A stretch of 64,000 nt of DNA, from assembly GCF_014206815.1 (NCBI RefSeq), contig NZ_JACHNP010000001.1, positions 524,456-588,455 of the forward strand, in the 5' to 3' direction. Each line of letters begins with the position of its first letter. Positions within the stretch are counted from its first letter, which is position 1. The notes below the pieces were generated by a model, which was not told the origin of the DNA, ran no database searches, and saw nothing but the letters and a program-made list of their open reading frames with translations. Of this stretch, positions 7,479 through 15,182 are shown in pieces. This stretch comes from Xanthomonas sp. F10. Lineage in GTDB: Bacteria > Pseudomonadota > Gammaproteobacteria > Xanthomonadales > Xanthomonadaceae. The position numbers and the translations under genes were made by a program.

Positions 7479-9362
7479 GTGGCGCTGCTGCTGGGCCTGG
7501 CCCTGCTGTTCTACCTGGGCGCGCGCGAGGTGATGGTGCGCAACGCCCGCGAGGAGGTGGCCGGGCTGACCCAGCAGACCGCGCGCAGCCTGGATGCCAC
7601 GCTGGGCTCGGTGCAGGTGAGCGGGCGCACCCTGGCCGCCACCGCGGCGGGCTTGGGCCGGCAACCGTTCAACCTGCGCACCCTGCTGCAGGCCACCCTG
7701 CAGGGCGACCCAGACATCGCCGGCGCCTTGCTGGTGATCGAGCCCGGCGCGCTGAAGGACGATGGCCGCGGCTTCGCCTGGCACCTGCGGCGCACCGCCG
7801 GCGGCGTGCAGGAGCAATCGGCGGAGGCGATGGGCTTCGACCTGCACAGCATGCCGTGGTACCGGCGCACCCTGGCCGCGCCGGCGCCTTGGTGGTCCGA
7901 GCCATACAGCGACGCCAGCAGTGGCGGCACCTACCTGACCACCTACAACCTGCCGCTACGCCTGCCCGGCGACGGCCCGCAGGCGCCGGCGATCGGCATG
8001 GTCAGCGTGGACGTGCCGCTGCAGCGCCTGCAGGCCATCGTTGATGAACTGCCGGCCAACAGCGGGCTGCAGCCGATGCTGCTGTCGCCGGATGGGCTGT
8101 TCGTGCTGCACCCGGACCCGGCGCTGCGCTTCCGCCGCACCCTGGAGGCCCACGTGGCGCGGGCGCGGCCGGACCTGTCGCCGCTGGCGCAGGCGGCCGA
8201 CACGCACACGCCTGTGCGTTTCGAGCACATCGCGCCGGACGGCACCCGCTACCTCACCCAGAGCGCGGCGGTGGGCGACACCGGCTGGACCTTCGCGCTG
8301 AGCGTGTCGGAGGACTACATCCTGGCCGGGTTGAACCGCATCGTGCTGTGGGGCGCGCTGGCCGGCGCCGCCGCGCTGGCGCTGTGGCTGTGGCTGCTGC
8401 ACCGCTACACCGTGCGGCTGGTGCGGCCGATCGAGGACCTGACCGACTCGGCGCTGCACTTCAGCCAGGGCGCGTTCGACTACCCGCTGCGCCACGTCGA
8501 GCGCGCGGACGAAGTGGGGGTGATGGCGCGCGCCTTCGACAGCGCGCGCGGTTCGATCAAGCGCCAGCTGGACGAAATCGCCACGCTGGCGCAGGCGCGG
8601 CAGCGCATGCAGAGCGAGCTGTCGATCGCGCGCGACATCCAGCAGGCGATGCTGCCGGTCGGGCGCACCTTCGACAGCGCCCACAAGCACCTGGAGACGC
8701 ATGCGCTGCTGGAACCGGCGGAGATGGTCGGCGGCGACTTCTACCAGTTCTTCGAGACCGAGCCGGGGCTGCTGTGGTTCGTGGTCGGCGACGTGTCCGA
8801 CAAGGGCGTGCCGGCGGCGCTGTTCATGGCGCGGGCGATGACCGTGCTGGAGATCGCCGCGCGCCGGCACACGCGCCCGGACGCGATCCTGATCGCGGCC
8901 TCGCAGCGGCTGGTGGAAGGCAACGAGCCGTGCATGTTCGCCACCGTGCTGTGCGGGCTGATCGACGTGCACAGCGGCGACTACTGGCTGTCCAGCGCCG
9001 GCCACGAGCCGCCGTTGCTGCTCGGCGCCGATGGCCACGCGGCGCTGCTGCCGCTGGAGTCGGGACCGCCGCTGGGGCTGGAGCCGCAGTCGCGCTACCC
9101 GGTGGTGCATGGGCGCCTGGCCGCCGGCGCCACCTTGCTCAGCTACACCGACGGCATCACCGAGGCGATGGACGCGCAGGAGCAGGCCTACGGCGAGGCG
9201 CGCCTGCTGGCGGCGCTGCAGCCCGGCGCCGATGCGCAGGCGCAATGCGCCGCCGTGCTGGCCGACGTGCAGGCGTTCACCGCGCCGGCACCGCAGTCCG
9301 ACGACATTACCCTGCTGGCGATCCGGCTGCGCCAGGATCCGGCACGGGAGACGACACGATGA
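7479..9362 (+). CDS. RsbU-like serine phosphatase with extracytoplasmic sensor, HAMP and SpoIIE domains
   Basis: The order of domains is an N-terminal membrane segment, a periplasmic Cache-like sensor (about residues 30-270), a second membrane segment (about 285-306), a HAMP linker, and a C-terminal PP2C/SpoIIE phosphatase. The phosphatase has its metal motifs in VGGDFYQFF, GDVSDKGVPAALF and SDDITLLAI. It should dephosphorylate the STAS protein encoded two genes downstream. The start is uncertain: the only usual codon in frame is GTG at 7479, which cuts into the first membrane helix, while the frame is open back to 7356 and reads plausible protein (RTRLLLWGSLLQ) from about 7440. The stop overlaps the next start as ATGA. 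Confidence 0.85.
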   Translation: MALLLGLALLFYLGAREVMVRNAREEVAGLTQQTARSLDATLGSVQVSGRTLAATAAGLGRQPFNLRTLLQATLQGDPDIAGALLVIEPGALKDDGRGFAWHLRRTAGGVQEQSAEAMGFDLHSMPWYRRTLAAPAPWWSEPYSDASSGGTYLTTYNLPLRLPGDGPQAPAIGMVSVDVPLQRLQAIVDELPANSGLQPMLLSPDGLFVLHPDPALRFRRTLEAHVARARPDLSPLAQAADTHTPVRFEHIAPDGTRYLTQSAAVGDTGWTFALSVSEDYILAGLNRIVLWGALAGAAALALWLWLLHRYTVRLVRPIEDLTDSALHFSQGAFDYPLRHVERADEVGVMARAFDSARGSIKRQLDEIATLAQARQRMQSELSIARDIQQAMLPVGRTFDSAHKHLETHALLEPAEMVGGDFYQFFETEPGLLWFVVGDVSDKGVPAALFMARAMTVLEIAARRHTRPDAILIAASQRLVEGNEPCMFATVLCGLIDVHSGDYWLSSAGHEPPLLLGADGHAALLPLESGPPLGLEPQSRYPVVHGRLAAGATLLSYTDGITEAMDAQEQAYGEARLLAALQPGADAQAQCAAVLADVQAFTAPAPQSDDITLLAIRLRQDPARETTR

Positions 9363-9799
9363 TGCTGCGATGGCAGATGGAACCGGCACTGGACGCACTG
9401 GCGCAACTGAGCGACAGCGTAGAAGCGGCGCTGCTGCGCCACGGCGTGAGCGGCGAGCAGGTCAGCCGCACCCGGCTGATCGTCGAGGAACTGGCCTGCA
9501 ACACCCTGGAGCACGGCCACCTGCGCCGCACACCGGCGCCGGTGGACGTGATCGTGCACCTGCAGCCCGATGCGCTGGTGCTGGAGTTCCACGACAGCGG
9601 CCCGGCCTTCGACCCGCGCACTGCGCCGGTGCCGGACCTGGACGCGGACATCGCCGAGCGCCCGATCGGCGGCCTCGGCCTGCACCTGGTGCAGCAACTG
9701 GCCGATCGCCTCGAATACCGCCACGACGGCGGCCGCAACGTCGTGCGCATCGTCCTGCTGCAGCCCGCCGATCCATCCCTTCAGGAGTCGCCCGCATGA
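9359..9799 (+). CDS. RsbW-like anti-sigma serine kinase (HATPase_c)
   Basis: A 146-residue GHKL-type ATPase. The N box EELACNTLEHG and the later G-rich lid GGLGLHLVQQLAD are visible, with FHDSGPAFDP as the G1 box. Such kinases bind a sigma factor or other output and phosphorylate a STAS antagonist. The gene overlaps both neighbours by four bases (ATGA), so the three proteins are very likely co-translated. No sigma factor gene is in the neighbourhood, so the output may be elsewhere. Confidence 0.85.
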   Translation: MMLRWQMEPALDALAQLSDSVEAALLRHGVSGEQVSRTRLIVEELACNTLEHGHLRRTPAPVDVIVHLQPDALVLEFHDSGPAFDPRTAPVPDLDADIAERPIGGLGLHLVQQLADRLEYRHDGGRNVVRIVLLQPADPSLQESPA

Positions 9800-10182
9800 C
9801 CACGTTGAGCCTGCAGATCGATCCGGCGCAGGACAAGCGCCAACGCCTCACCCTGAGCGGGCGCCTGGACACGCATACCTACCAGGCCCTCGACGAGGCG
9901 CTGGCGCCGCTGCTGGCCACCCCGATCACCACTCTGGTGCTGGACCTGTCGCACCTGGACTACATCAGCAGCGCCGGCATCCGCTCGATCTTCAAGGCGC
10001 GCAAGGTGCTGGCCGCGCGCGACGGCCGGGTGCTGGTGGTCAACCCGCAACCGCAGATCCGCAAGGTGTTCGACGTGGTCAAGGCGGTGCCGTTGAACGA
10101 GATCTTTACCTCGGTCAAGGAACTGGACGACTACCTGGACGAGATGCAGCGGCGGGTGCTGGAGCAGGAGCGCGGTGGGTGA
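9796..10182 (+). CDS. STAS-domain anti-anti-sigma factor (RsbV-like)
   Basis: A 128-residue single-domain STAS protein. The phosphorylatable serine lies in the conserved loop DYISSAGIRSIFKA, preceded by the strand TLVLDLSHL. In the partner-switch model the kinase phosphorylates it and the upstream phosphatase restores it, releasing the kinase's partner. The start overlaps the kinase stop (ATGA). It is the last gene of the trio and is followed by REP repeats. Confidence 0.88.
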   Translation: MTTLSLQIDPAQDKRQRLTLSGRLDTHTYQALDEALAPLLATPITTLVLDLSHLDYISSAGIRSIFKARKVLAARDGRVLVVNPQPQIRKVFDVVKAVPLNEIFTSVKELDDYLDEMQRRVLEQERGG

Positions 10183-10234
10183 GGTCAGGCCGCGTCTGTG
10201 CGGTACGCCCGCAACCGCTGCCTTGTTGCTCCTC

Positions 10235-10343
10235 GTAGGAGCGGCTTCAGCCGCGACAGGCGTCACCGGTAACGCCCGTCGCGGCTGAAGCCGCTCCTAC
10301 AGGGATGCGCTGGGCATCCTTGTGGGAGGGACTTCAGTCCCGA
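10235..10343. repeat. REP-like repeat cluster
   Basis: A forward copy of GTAGGAGCGGCTTCAGCCGC (10235-) and its reverse complement (ending 10300) form an inverted pair, followed by a second family, GTGGGAGGGACTTCAGTCCC (10322-10343). The same two families recur through the window, always between genes. They sit in the 427-base gap before the padR-type gene. Confidence 0.85.
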
Positions 10344-10570
10344 CGACGGAGCGTGTCCGTCGACTTTCGGCTTCGCTTGTCCCGGCTGCATGACAGGTGA
10401 CTCCCCACAAGGGCCACCGCTGGCCGGGGCAACCTGGGCAGCTCCCCCCGCAGAGATCCCACGCACACCGAACGCACGCACACGACGCAAACGCGCCCTG
10501 CCATCTTGGCTGAACCGATCCCACAGCGCTCCAATGGCCCGCCCTCCCAGGCGCTTGCCGACCATCCAAC

Positions 10571-10609
10571 TTCGATATATCGTTTCCGCATCAGATTCGA
10601 CATATCGAA
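10571..10609 (+). promoter_or_regulatory. Twin operator for the PadR/YqjI-like regulator
   Basis: TTCGATATATCG (10571-10582) and TTCGACATATCG (10596-10607) are near-identical copies 25 bases apart, each almost palindromic around ATATCG. The second ends right at the ATG of the regulator gene. This arrangement fits autorepression by the PadR-type protein, with control of the downstream gene as well. Confidence 0.6.
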
Positions 10610-11155
10610 ATGCCACGACCCCACACCCCCGGCCCGCACCCCGCGCACCGCCTGTTCGAAGACGACCGGCCCGGCCGCAGCCGTGGCGCACGCGGCCCCC
10701 GCCCGCTCGGCCACGGCGACCTGCGGCTGTTGCTGCTAGCGATGATCGAGACCCAGCCGCGCCACGGCTACGAGCTGATCCGCGCGGTCGCCGAACTGTT
10801 CCATGGCCTGTACACGCCCAGCGCCGGCACGGTCTACCCGACCCTGGCGCAGTTGGAGGCGCAGGGCCTGGTGCAGGCCGATGCCGACGCCACGCGCAAG
10901 CGCTATGCGATCACCGAGGCCGGCCAGGCCTTCGTGCGGGCCGAGCGCACGCAGGTGGACGCGGCGCTGCAGCGCACCCAGCACAGCGCGCGTGCGCTGG
11001 TGCGCGCCAACGTGCCGGCGCCGGTGCGCGAGGCGATGCGCCGCATCAAGCATGGCCTGTTGGCGCGGCACGGGCGCTGGGACCCGGACGAGATCGAGCG
11101 CGTCGCCGCGTTGTTGCATGCCGCTGCCGACGGCATGGATGGCACGCCACCCTGA
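10610..11155 (+). CDS. PadR-family regulator, YqjI-like
   Basis: A 181-residue winged-helix regulator. The PadR core is GHGDLRLLLLAMIETQPRHGYEL, then YTPSAGTVYPTLAQLEAQGLV (recognition helix), with the wing in ATRKRYAITEAG, and a C-terminal dimerisation helix. GHGDLRL at the start of the core and the gene downstream match E. coli YqjI, a metal-responsive repressor of the siderophore-interacting reductase YqjH. The N-terminal extension here has only a few histidines (H5, H10, H13) and no cysteines, unlike the metal-rich tail of YqjI, so its inducer may differ. The ATG at 10610 directly follows an operator copy, so the regulator is probably autoregulated. Confidence 0.85.
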   Translation: MPRPHTPGPHPAHRLFEDDRPGRSRGARGPRPLGHGDLRLLLLAMIETQPRHGYELIRAVAELFHGLYTPSAGTVYPTLAQLEAQGLVQADADATRKRYAITEAGQAFVRAERTQVDAALQRTQHSARALVRANVPAPVREAMRRIKHGLLARHGRWDPDEIERVAALLHAAADGMDGTPP

Positions 11156-11241
11156 TTCCCCTTCCAGCCAGCACGCGGACATCAGCGCTTTCGGCGTCCG
11201 CGTCGCCCGCCAACCCTCTCCCCCACTTTTCGAGGATTCCC

Positions 11242-12033
11242 ATGGCGACTCACGAACACCGCCTGCTGCGCCACCCGCTGCGCCTGCGCCATCTCCAGGT
11301 GCTGCGCACGCAACCGCTGACCCCGCACATGCGCCGCATCGTCGTCGGCGGCCCCGAGCTGGATGGCTTCGTCAGCGCCGGGCCGGACGACCACGTCAAG
11401 CTGTTCTTCCCCAATCCCGAAGGCGCGTTCGTGCTGCCGACGATGACCGAGCACGGCCCGGTGTATCCGGCCGACGCGCTGCCCTCGCCCGCCCGCGACT
11501 ACACCCCACGCCACTACGATGCCGACGCGCAGGAACTGACCCTGGACTTCGTGCTGCACGGCGACGGTCCGGCCTGCCGCTGGGCGGCGCAGGCCGACCC
11601 CGGCGATGCGCTGGTGGTCGGCGGACCGCGCGGCTCGTTCGTGGCCGCCGACGATTTCGACGCCTACGTGCTGATCGGCGACGAGACCGCACTGCCGGCG
11701 ATCGGCCGTTGGCTGGAGACCCTGCCGGCCGACGCGGAGGTGGACGCACTGATCGAGATCCCCGGCTACGCCGACCGGCAGACGCTGGACTGCGACGCCG
11801 AGCTGCGCGTCACCTGGCTGGAGCGCAATGGCGTGGATCCACGCGGCAGCCAGTTGCTGGAAGGCGCGCTGCGCGACTTCGACCCGCCCGATGGCGATGC
11901 GTTCTACTGGATCGCCTGCGAATCGGCCCGCGCGCGGATGATGCGCAAGTTCGTCGAAGGCCACTTGGGCGTGCCAAAGGAGTGGATTCGCGCGACGGGG
12001 TATTGGAAGGCGGGCGGGGACCAGGACGAGTAG
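11242..12033 (+). CDS. Siderophore-interacting (YqjH/ViuB-like) FAD-dependent ferric reductase
   Basis: A 263-residue flavoreductase of the SIP family. The FAD-binding block RDYTPRHYD and the NAD(P)H-side GDETALPAIGRWLE are visible, with the family C-terminal YWIACESARARMMRKF and ATGYWKAG. It should reduce Fe(III) from siderophores in the cytoplasm. I start at 11242 where GAGG lies seven bases upstream; the open frame extends far upstream through the regulator gene but is not coding there. The gap to the regulator gene is 86 bases. Same order as the YqjI-YqjH pair, though here co-directional. Confidence 0.88.
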   Translation: MATHEHRLLRHPLRLRHLQVLRTQPLTPHMRRIVVGGPELDGFVSAGPDDHVKLFFPNPEGAFVLPTMTEHGPVYPADALPSPARDYTPRHYDADAQELTLDFVLHGDGPACRWAAQADPGDALVVGGPRGSFVAADDFDAYVLIGDETALPAIGRWLETLPADAEVDALIEIPGYADRQTLDCDAELRVTWLERNGVDPRGSQLLEGALRDFDPPDGDAFYWIACESARARMMRKFVEGHLGVPKEWIRATGYWKAGGDQDE

Positions 12034-12200
12034 CACGCCGACATGCCGCCAGCCGGCGAAGTGCAATTGCAGGTGGGGCGGGCAGCACTCATCCGTGCTG
12101 TAGACACGCCAAGAAATTGCGAACTAAATCACAATATTTCAGCGACCTGCATTTTACAAAGCCGCCTACCCATCGACGGATCTCGAGAGGCGGCTTGCAC

Positions 12201-12470
12201 ATGGACAAGGCATTTCACGCGATCGATCCCCGCGGCATCACGCTGAACCCGGACGGATCGATCAACTTCGCCAACCATCGACTGCGCGCCGCGGCGATCG
12301 CTTCAGCGACGGCAGGGGCGATTCGCCCCATGAGCGAAAATGCCGGAACGTGCACCAACTCCGGCACCTGCTCCTCCACGAATTACACCTGCAACAACAC
12401 AGGTGACTGTTCCAAAGCGTCCAATGTGGGCTCTTGTCGAGCCGGTGGACAGCCCTCGCCGAACGGTTGA
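12201..12470 (+). CDS. Cysteine-rich RiPP-like precursor peptide A
   Basis: An 89-residue peptide. The N-terminal half is a leader-like region with IDPRGITLNPDGSINF and an Ala-rich segment. The C-terminal core is Asn/Thr/Ser-rich with five cysteines spaced C-x5-C-x6-C-x5-C-x8-C. Two of the loops read CTNSGTC and CNNTGDC, a motif repeated in the second peptide. A GAGAGGCGG sequence lies upstream as ribosome binding site. The gene is nine bases before the radical SAM gene. The pattern fits a precursor for a ribosomally made, post-translationally modified peptide. The final structure and function are unknown. Confidence 0.75.
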   Translation: MDKAFHAIDPRGITLNPDGSINFANHRLRAAAIASATAGAIRPMSENAGTCTNSGTCSSTNYTCNNTGDCSKASNVGSCRAGGQPSPNG

Positions 12471-12479
12471 GGCAGACCG

Positions 12480-13463
12480 ATGCTGAGCGAAGCCACCATC
12501 GCCGAGGCGCTTTCTCCGCGCATCCTGTCTCTCATCCTTTTGCCGACCGAAAAATGCAATTTCCGCTGCACCTATTGCTACGAAGACTTTGCGATAGGAC
12601 GCATGCAACCTAGCGTGGTCAGCGGCATCAAGGCATTGATCGCCAATCGCGCGCCCCACCTGGATCGACTCAATATCTCCTGGTTCGGCGGGGAACCCCT
12701 CCTGGCGCGCGATGTCGTCCTGGAGATCGGCCAACACGCCAATGCGGTCTGCGCGCAACACGACGTCGCCTTCAGCGCCGGCTTTACCACCAACGGCTAT
12801 CTGCTGGAGCCCGCCCTGCTCCAACGCTTTACGGAACTCCAGCACCGCGAGTTCCAGATCACGCTGGACGGCGACGCAGAATGGCACGACAAGACGCGAG
12901 TCACCGCCAACAAAGGCGCGACGTTCGAGAAAATCTGGTCCAACCTCATTGCCTATCGCTCACTCGCGGGGCGCTTTTCCATCTCGCTGCGGCTGCATCT
13001 GCACCAGGACAACATTGAATCCGTGCGGCGCCTCTACGCAAGCCTGCATCGCGAGTTGCTCGACGATCCACGGTTCTCGGTGTACTTCCACAAAGTCTCG
13101 AACTTGAGCGCCGGCAGCACGATAGGGGAAAAGGTGCTGCCGCGAGACCGCTACCTGGACGCCATCGCCTATATCACCGCCGCTACCGATCTTCCCTCCA
13201 AGGACGCACGCCCGATTTCGGAAGAGCACCTGGATGGGTATATCTGCTATGCGGCAAAACCGAACTCGCTGATGATTCGCGCCAACGGGAAGATCGGCAA
13301 ATGCACGGTCGCGCTCAACGATGATCGCAACGATCTCGGGCGCCTCCACGCTGACGGCACCATCGACATCGAAAACGACAAGCTGCGTCGTTGGATGAGC
13401 GGATTCTCCGATCTCTCCGAGCAAACGCTTGGTTGCCCGCTTTCCACCTTGGCAAGCACCTGA
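12480..13463 (+). CDS. Radical SAM peptide-modifying enzyme with short SPASM/twitch-like C-terminus
   Basis: A 327-residue radical SAM enzyme. The iron-sulfur motif CNFRCTYC is at C26/C30/C33, followed by SWFGGEPLL (the GGE that contacts the SAM amino group), TTNGYLL and ITLDGD. The C-terminal part has three further cysteines (GYICYAAKP, GKIGKCTVAL, LGCPL), fewer than a full SPASM domain, and stops right after LGCPL. It may hold one auxiliary cluster. Such enzymes install thioether or C-C crosslinks in peptides. GAGG lies eight bases upstream. It is placed exactly between two cysteine-rich peptides, which are its likely substrates. Base composition is lower in GC than the neighbours, suggesting transfer. 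Confidence 0.85.
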   Translation: MLSEATIAEALSPRILSLILLPTEKCNFRCTYCYEDFAIGRMQPSVVSGIKALIANRAPHLDRLNISWFGGEPLLARDVVLEIGQHANAVCAQHDVAFSAGFTTNGYLLEPALLQRFTELQHREFQITLDGDAEWHDKTRVTANKGATFEKIWSNLIAYRSLAGRFSISLRLHLHQDNIESVRRLYASLHRELLDDPRFSVYFHKVSNLSAGSTIGEKVLPRDRYLDAIAYITAATDLPSKDARPISEEHLDGYICYAAKPNSLMIRANGKIGKCTVALNDDRNDLGRLHADGTIDIENDKLRRWMSGFSDLSEQTLGCPLSTLAST

Positions 13464-13474
13464 GACGCATCCCG

Positions 13475-13732
13475 ATGCCCATCCGCATAGACCCAGACAA
13501 GATATCCCTAGGCAAGAATGCCGAAGTGCTGTTCGACGGCTCGAAAGCGTCCACCGCTGCTGCAGTGGAAGCATTGGCAACGCGGCGCTTCGGCACACGC
13601 GCCACCAACGAAGTCTGCAATGGCACCAACCCGGCCTGCACGAATACGAAAGACTGCTCGTTAGGGAGCAACACCAACTGCACCAACAAAGGTTCCTGCA
13701 TCACCCCCACCCCAGGCCCAGGCCAGGGCTGA
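13475..13732 (+). CDS. Cysteine-rich RiPP-like precursor peptide B
   Basis: An 85-residue peptide starting 11 bases after the radical SAM stop. It resembles precursor A in plan rather than in detail: a leader with IRIDPDKISLG and an Ala-rich run, then a core with five cysteines spaced C-x6-C-x5-C-x7-C-x5-C, rich in Asn, Thr and Ser, and a Pro/Gly tail. The loops CTNTKDC and CTNKGSC share the C-[TN]-N-x-[GK]-x-C pattern with peptide A. This supports a common modifying enzyme acting on repeated short loops. The ribosome binding site is weak (GAGACG). Confidence 0.72.
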   Translation: MPIRIDPDKISLGKNAEVLFDGSKASTAAAVEALATRRFGTRATNEVCNGTNPACTNTKDCSLGSNTNCTNKGSCITPTPGPGQG

Positions 13733-13756
13733 CGTGCAACCACCAGGTGGATCGCC

Positions 13757-14203
13757 ATGACAACGCATACGAACGATAGCCGCCGCAACTTCCTCTTCGG
13801 TACCGCTGCGACTGCAATTGCCGCGATGATTCCCGCCGCCGCGACATCTGCCGCGGCAACCGGTGCCAGCGCTCCACAGACCGCGCCCCCCGTCGGCCGC
13901 GCCCTCCCCGAGACGCAGACCTTCGCGGTGCAAGTCCTGGGCGACCTGCGCCAGCCATCGACCGACCTGCAACTGATCCCGGGTCAGCTCTCCGAACCGC
14001 TGGCGCTCAAGGGCAACGGCACCTACCGGGTGAAGATCAGCCCCACCGACATCACCACGCGTTTCGGGCCGATCTACCGGCTGACCCTGGCCGATGCGCA
14101 GGGAACGCCCCTGGAGGAAATGAACATCGGCAGCGACACCACCGCCACCTTCAGCCGTTATGGCGTGCAGGTCTACGCGCTGTCGATCGAACAGGCGATG
14201 TAG
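13757..14203 (+). CDS. Tat-exported protein of the peptide cluster, unknown function
   Basis: A 148-residue protein with a twin-arginine signal (SRRNFLF at residues 8-14), an Ala-rich hydrophobic segment and an A-x-A type cleavage region. The mature part of about 110 residues is probably all-beta (FAVQVLGDLRQ, YRVKISPTDITTRFGPIYRLTL). I do not recognise a family. It lies 24 bases after precursor B with AGGTGGA as ribosome binding site, so it belongs to the cluster. Tat export implies folding or cofactor loading before secretion; it could bind, mature or neutralise the peptides outside the cytoplasm (inference). Confidence 0.7.
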   Translation: MTTHTNDSRRNFLFGTAATAIAAMIPAAATSAAATGASAPQTAPPVGRALPETQTFAVQVLGDLRQPSTDLQLIPGQLSEPLALKGNGTYRVKISPTDITTRFGPIYRLTLADAQGTPLEEMNIGSDTTATFSRYGVQVYALSIEQAM

Positions 14204-14259
14204 GAGCATGTCAGATACGTGCTTTGCCGGGGCTCAGCGCGACCTGCCGTTGTGCTGTC

Positions 14260-14324
14260 GTAGGGGCGGCTTCAGCCGCGACAGGCACGTAGGCCCCACG
14301 CGTCGCGGCTGAAGCCGCTCCTAC
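14260..14324. repeat. REP-like inverted pair
   Basis: A forward copy with one change (GTAGGGGCGGCTTCAGCCGC) at 14260 and a reverse copy ending 14324 face each other between the peptide cluster and the yceI-type gene, and could form a long hairpin at the end of the cluster transcript. Confidence 0.8.
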
Positions 14325-14379
14325 CGTGCGCGTTTCGTCGCGATTGAAGCTCGCGACACACCGCGCGACCCCGAAAACA

Positions 14380-14407
14380 CAAACGCCCGCCGAATGGCGG
14401 GCGTTTG
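14380..14407 (-). terminator. Terminator of the yceI-type gene
   Basis: A 12-bp perfect stem CAAACGCCCGCC / GGCGGGCGTTTG with the loop GAAT. It lies about 50 bases after the minus-strand stop. The T-containing arm gives a fair intrinsic terminator. Confidence 0.7.
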
Positions 14408-14460
14408 CATTGCAGCGGACGGTAGCGCACGAAGCGCCACCGCCGCACGCGCAGGCCGGC

Positions 14461-15099
14461 TTACTTGGCCGCGTTCAAGGTCGCTTCGGTGGTGATGCGG
14501 ATCTTCACCTCGTCGCTGACGTTGGGCACGTAGGCGCCCAGGCCGAAGTCGCTGCGCTTGATCGTGGTGGTGGCGTCGAAGCCCAGCGCCGGCACCTTCT
14601 TCATCGGGTGCGGACCGGCACCGTTGAGGGTCACCGCCAGCACCACCGGCTTGGTCGTGCCCTTGATGGTGAGGTCGCCGGCGACGGTCAGCTTGTTGGC
14701 GCCGGCCGAGGTCACCTTGGTGCTCTTGAAGGTGGCGGTCGGGAACTTGGCGGCGTCGAAGAAGTCGGCGCTCTTCAGGTGCTCGTCGAACTTGGCGGTG
14801 AAGCTGTTGAGGCCGGACAGCGGCAGGGTCACGTTGACGCTGGACTTGCTCACGTCCTGGGCGTTGTAGACCAGGGTGCCGTCGACGTCGCCGAAGTGCG
14901 CGGACGGGTTGGAGAAGCCGAAGTGGCTCCACTGCACCAGCACGTCGGTGTGTGCCGGGTCGAGGGTGTAGGTGCCGGACACGCCCTTGGCGGGGGCAGC
15001 GGCGGCGGCCGGCGCGGCGAAGGCGCTGGTGGCGGGCTGGGCGACGACGACGGCCAGGGCCATGGCGAGCGGGAGCAGCAGTTTGCGGGTCTTGGTCAT
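14461..15099 (-). CDS. YceI-family periplasmic lipid-binding protein
   Basis: A 212-residue protein with a Sec signal peptide (MTKTRKLLLPLAMALAVVVA, then an Ala-rich cleavage region). The lipocalin-like YceI domain has YTLDPAHTDVLVQWSHFGFS at its start and DLTIKGTTKPVVLAV, PALGFDATTTIKRSDFGL further on. YceI proteins bind polyisoprenoid or related lipids in the periplasm. AAGGAG is eight bases before the ATG. A flavoenzyme gene lies upstream on the same strand with a gap of about 80 bases, possibly co-transcribed. Confidence 0.9.
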   Translation of the reverse strand: MTKTRKLLLPLAMALAVVVAQPATSAFAAPAAAAAPAKGVSGTYTLDPAHTDVLVQWSHFGFSNPSAHFGDVDGTLVYNAQDVSKSSVNVTLPLSGLNSFTAKFDEHLKSADFFDAAKFPTATFKSTKVTSAGANKLTVAGDLTIKGTTKPVVLAVTLNGAGPHPMKKVPALGFDATTTIKRSDFGLGAYVPNVSDEVKIRITTEATLNAAK

Positions 15100-15182
15100 G
15101 GTGGAACTCCTTGGAGGGGTGATGGGACGAAACTGCGGCAGGCGCGGGCCTGCGGTGGGACAGGGAAGCGAAACGCGCGCGC

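Noticed and set aside
8348..9799. A 483-codon frame covering the phosphatase and the kinase
   Set aside because: The first part is low-complexity Arg/Ala/Gly-rich shadow of the phosphatase; only the last 146 codons are the real kinase gene.
13391..13474. An upstream extension of precursor B through the end of the radical SAM gene, in frame with the peptide
   Set aside because: It would add Arg-rich sequence unrelated to precursor A, and the radical SAM frame is clearly the coding one there.
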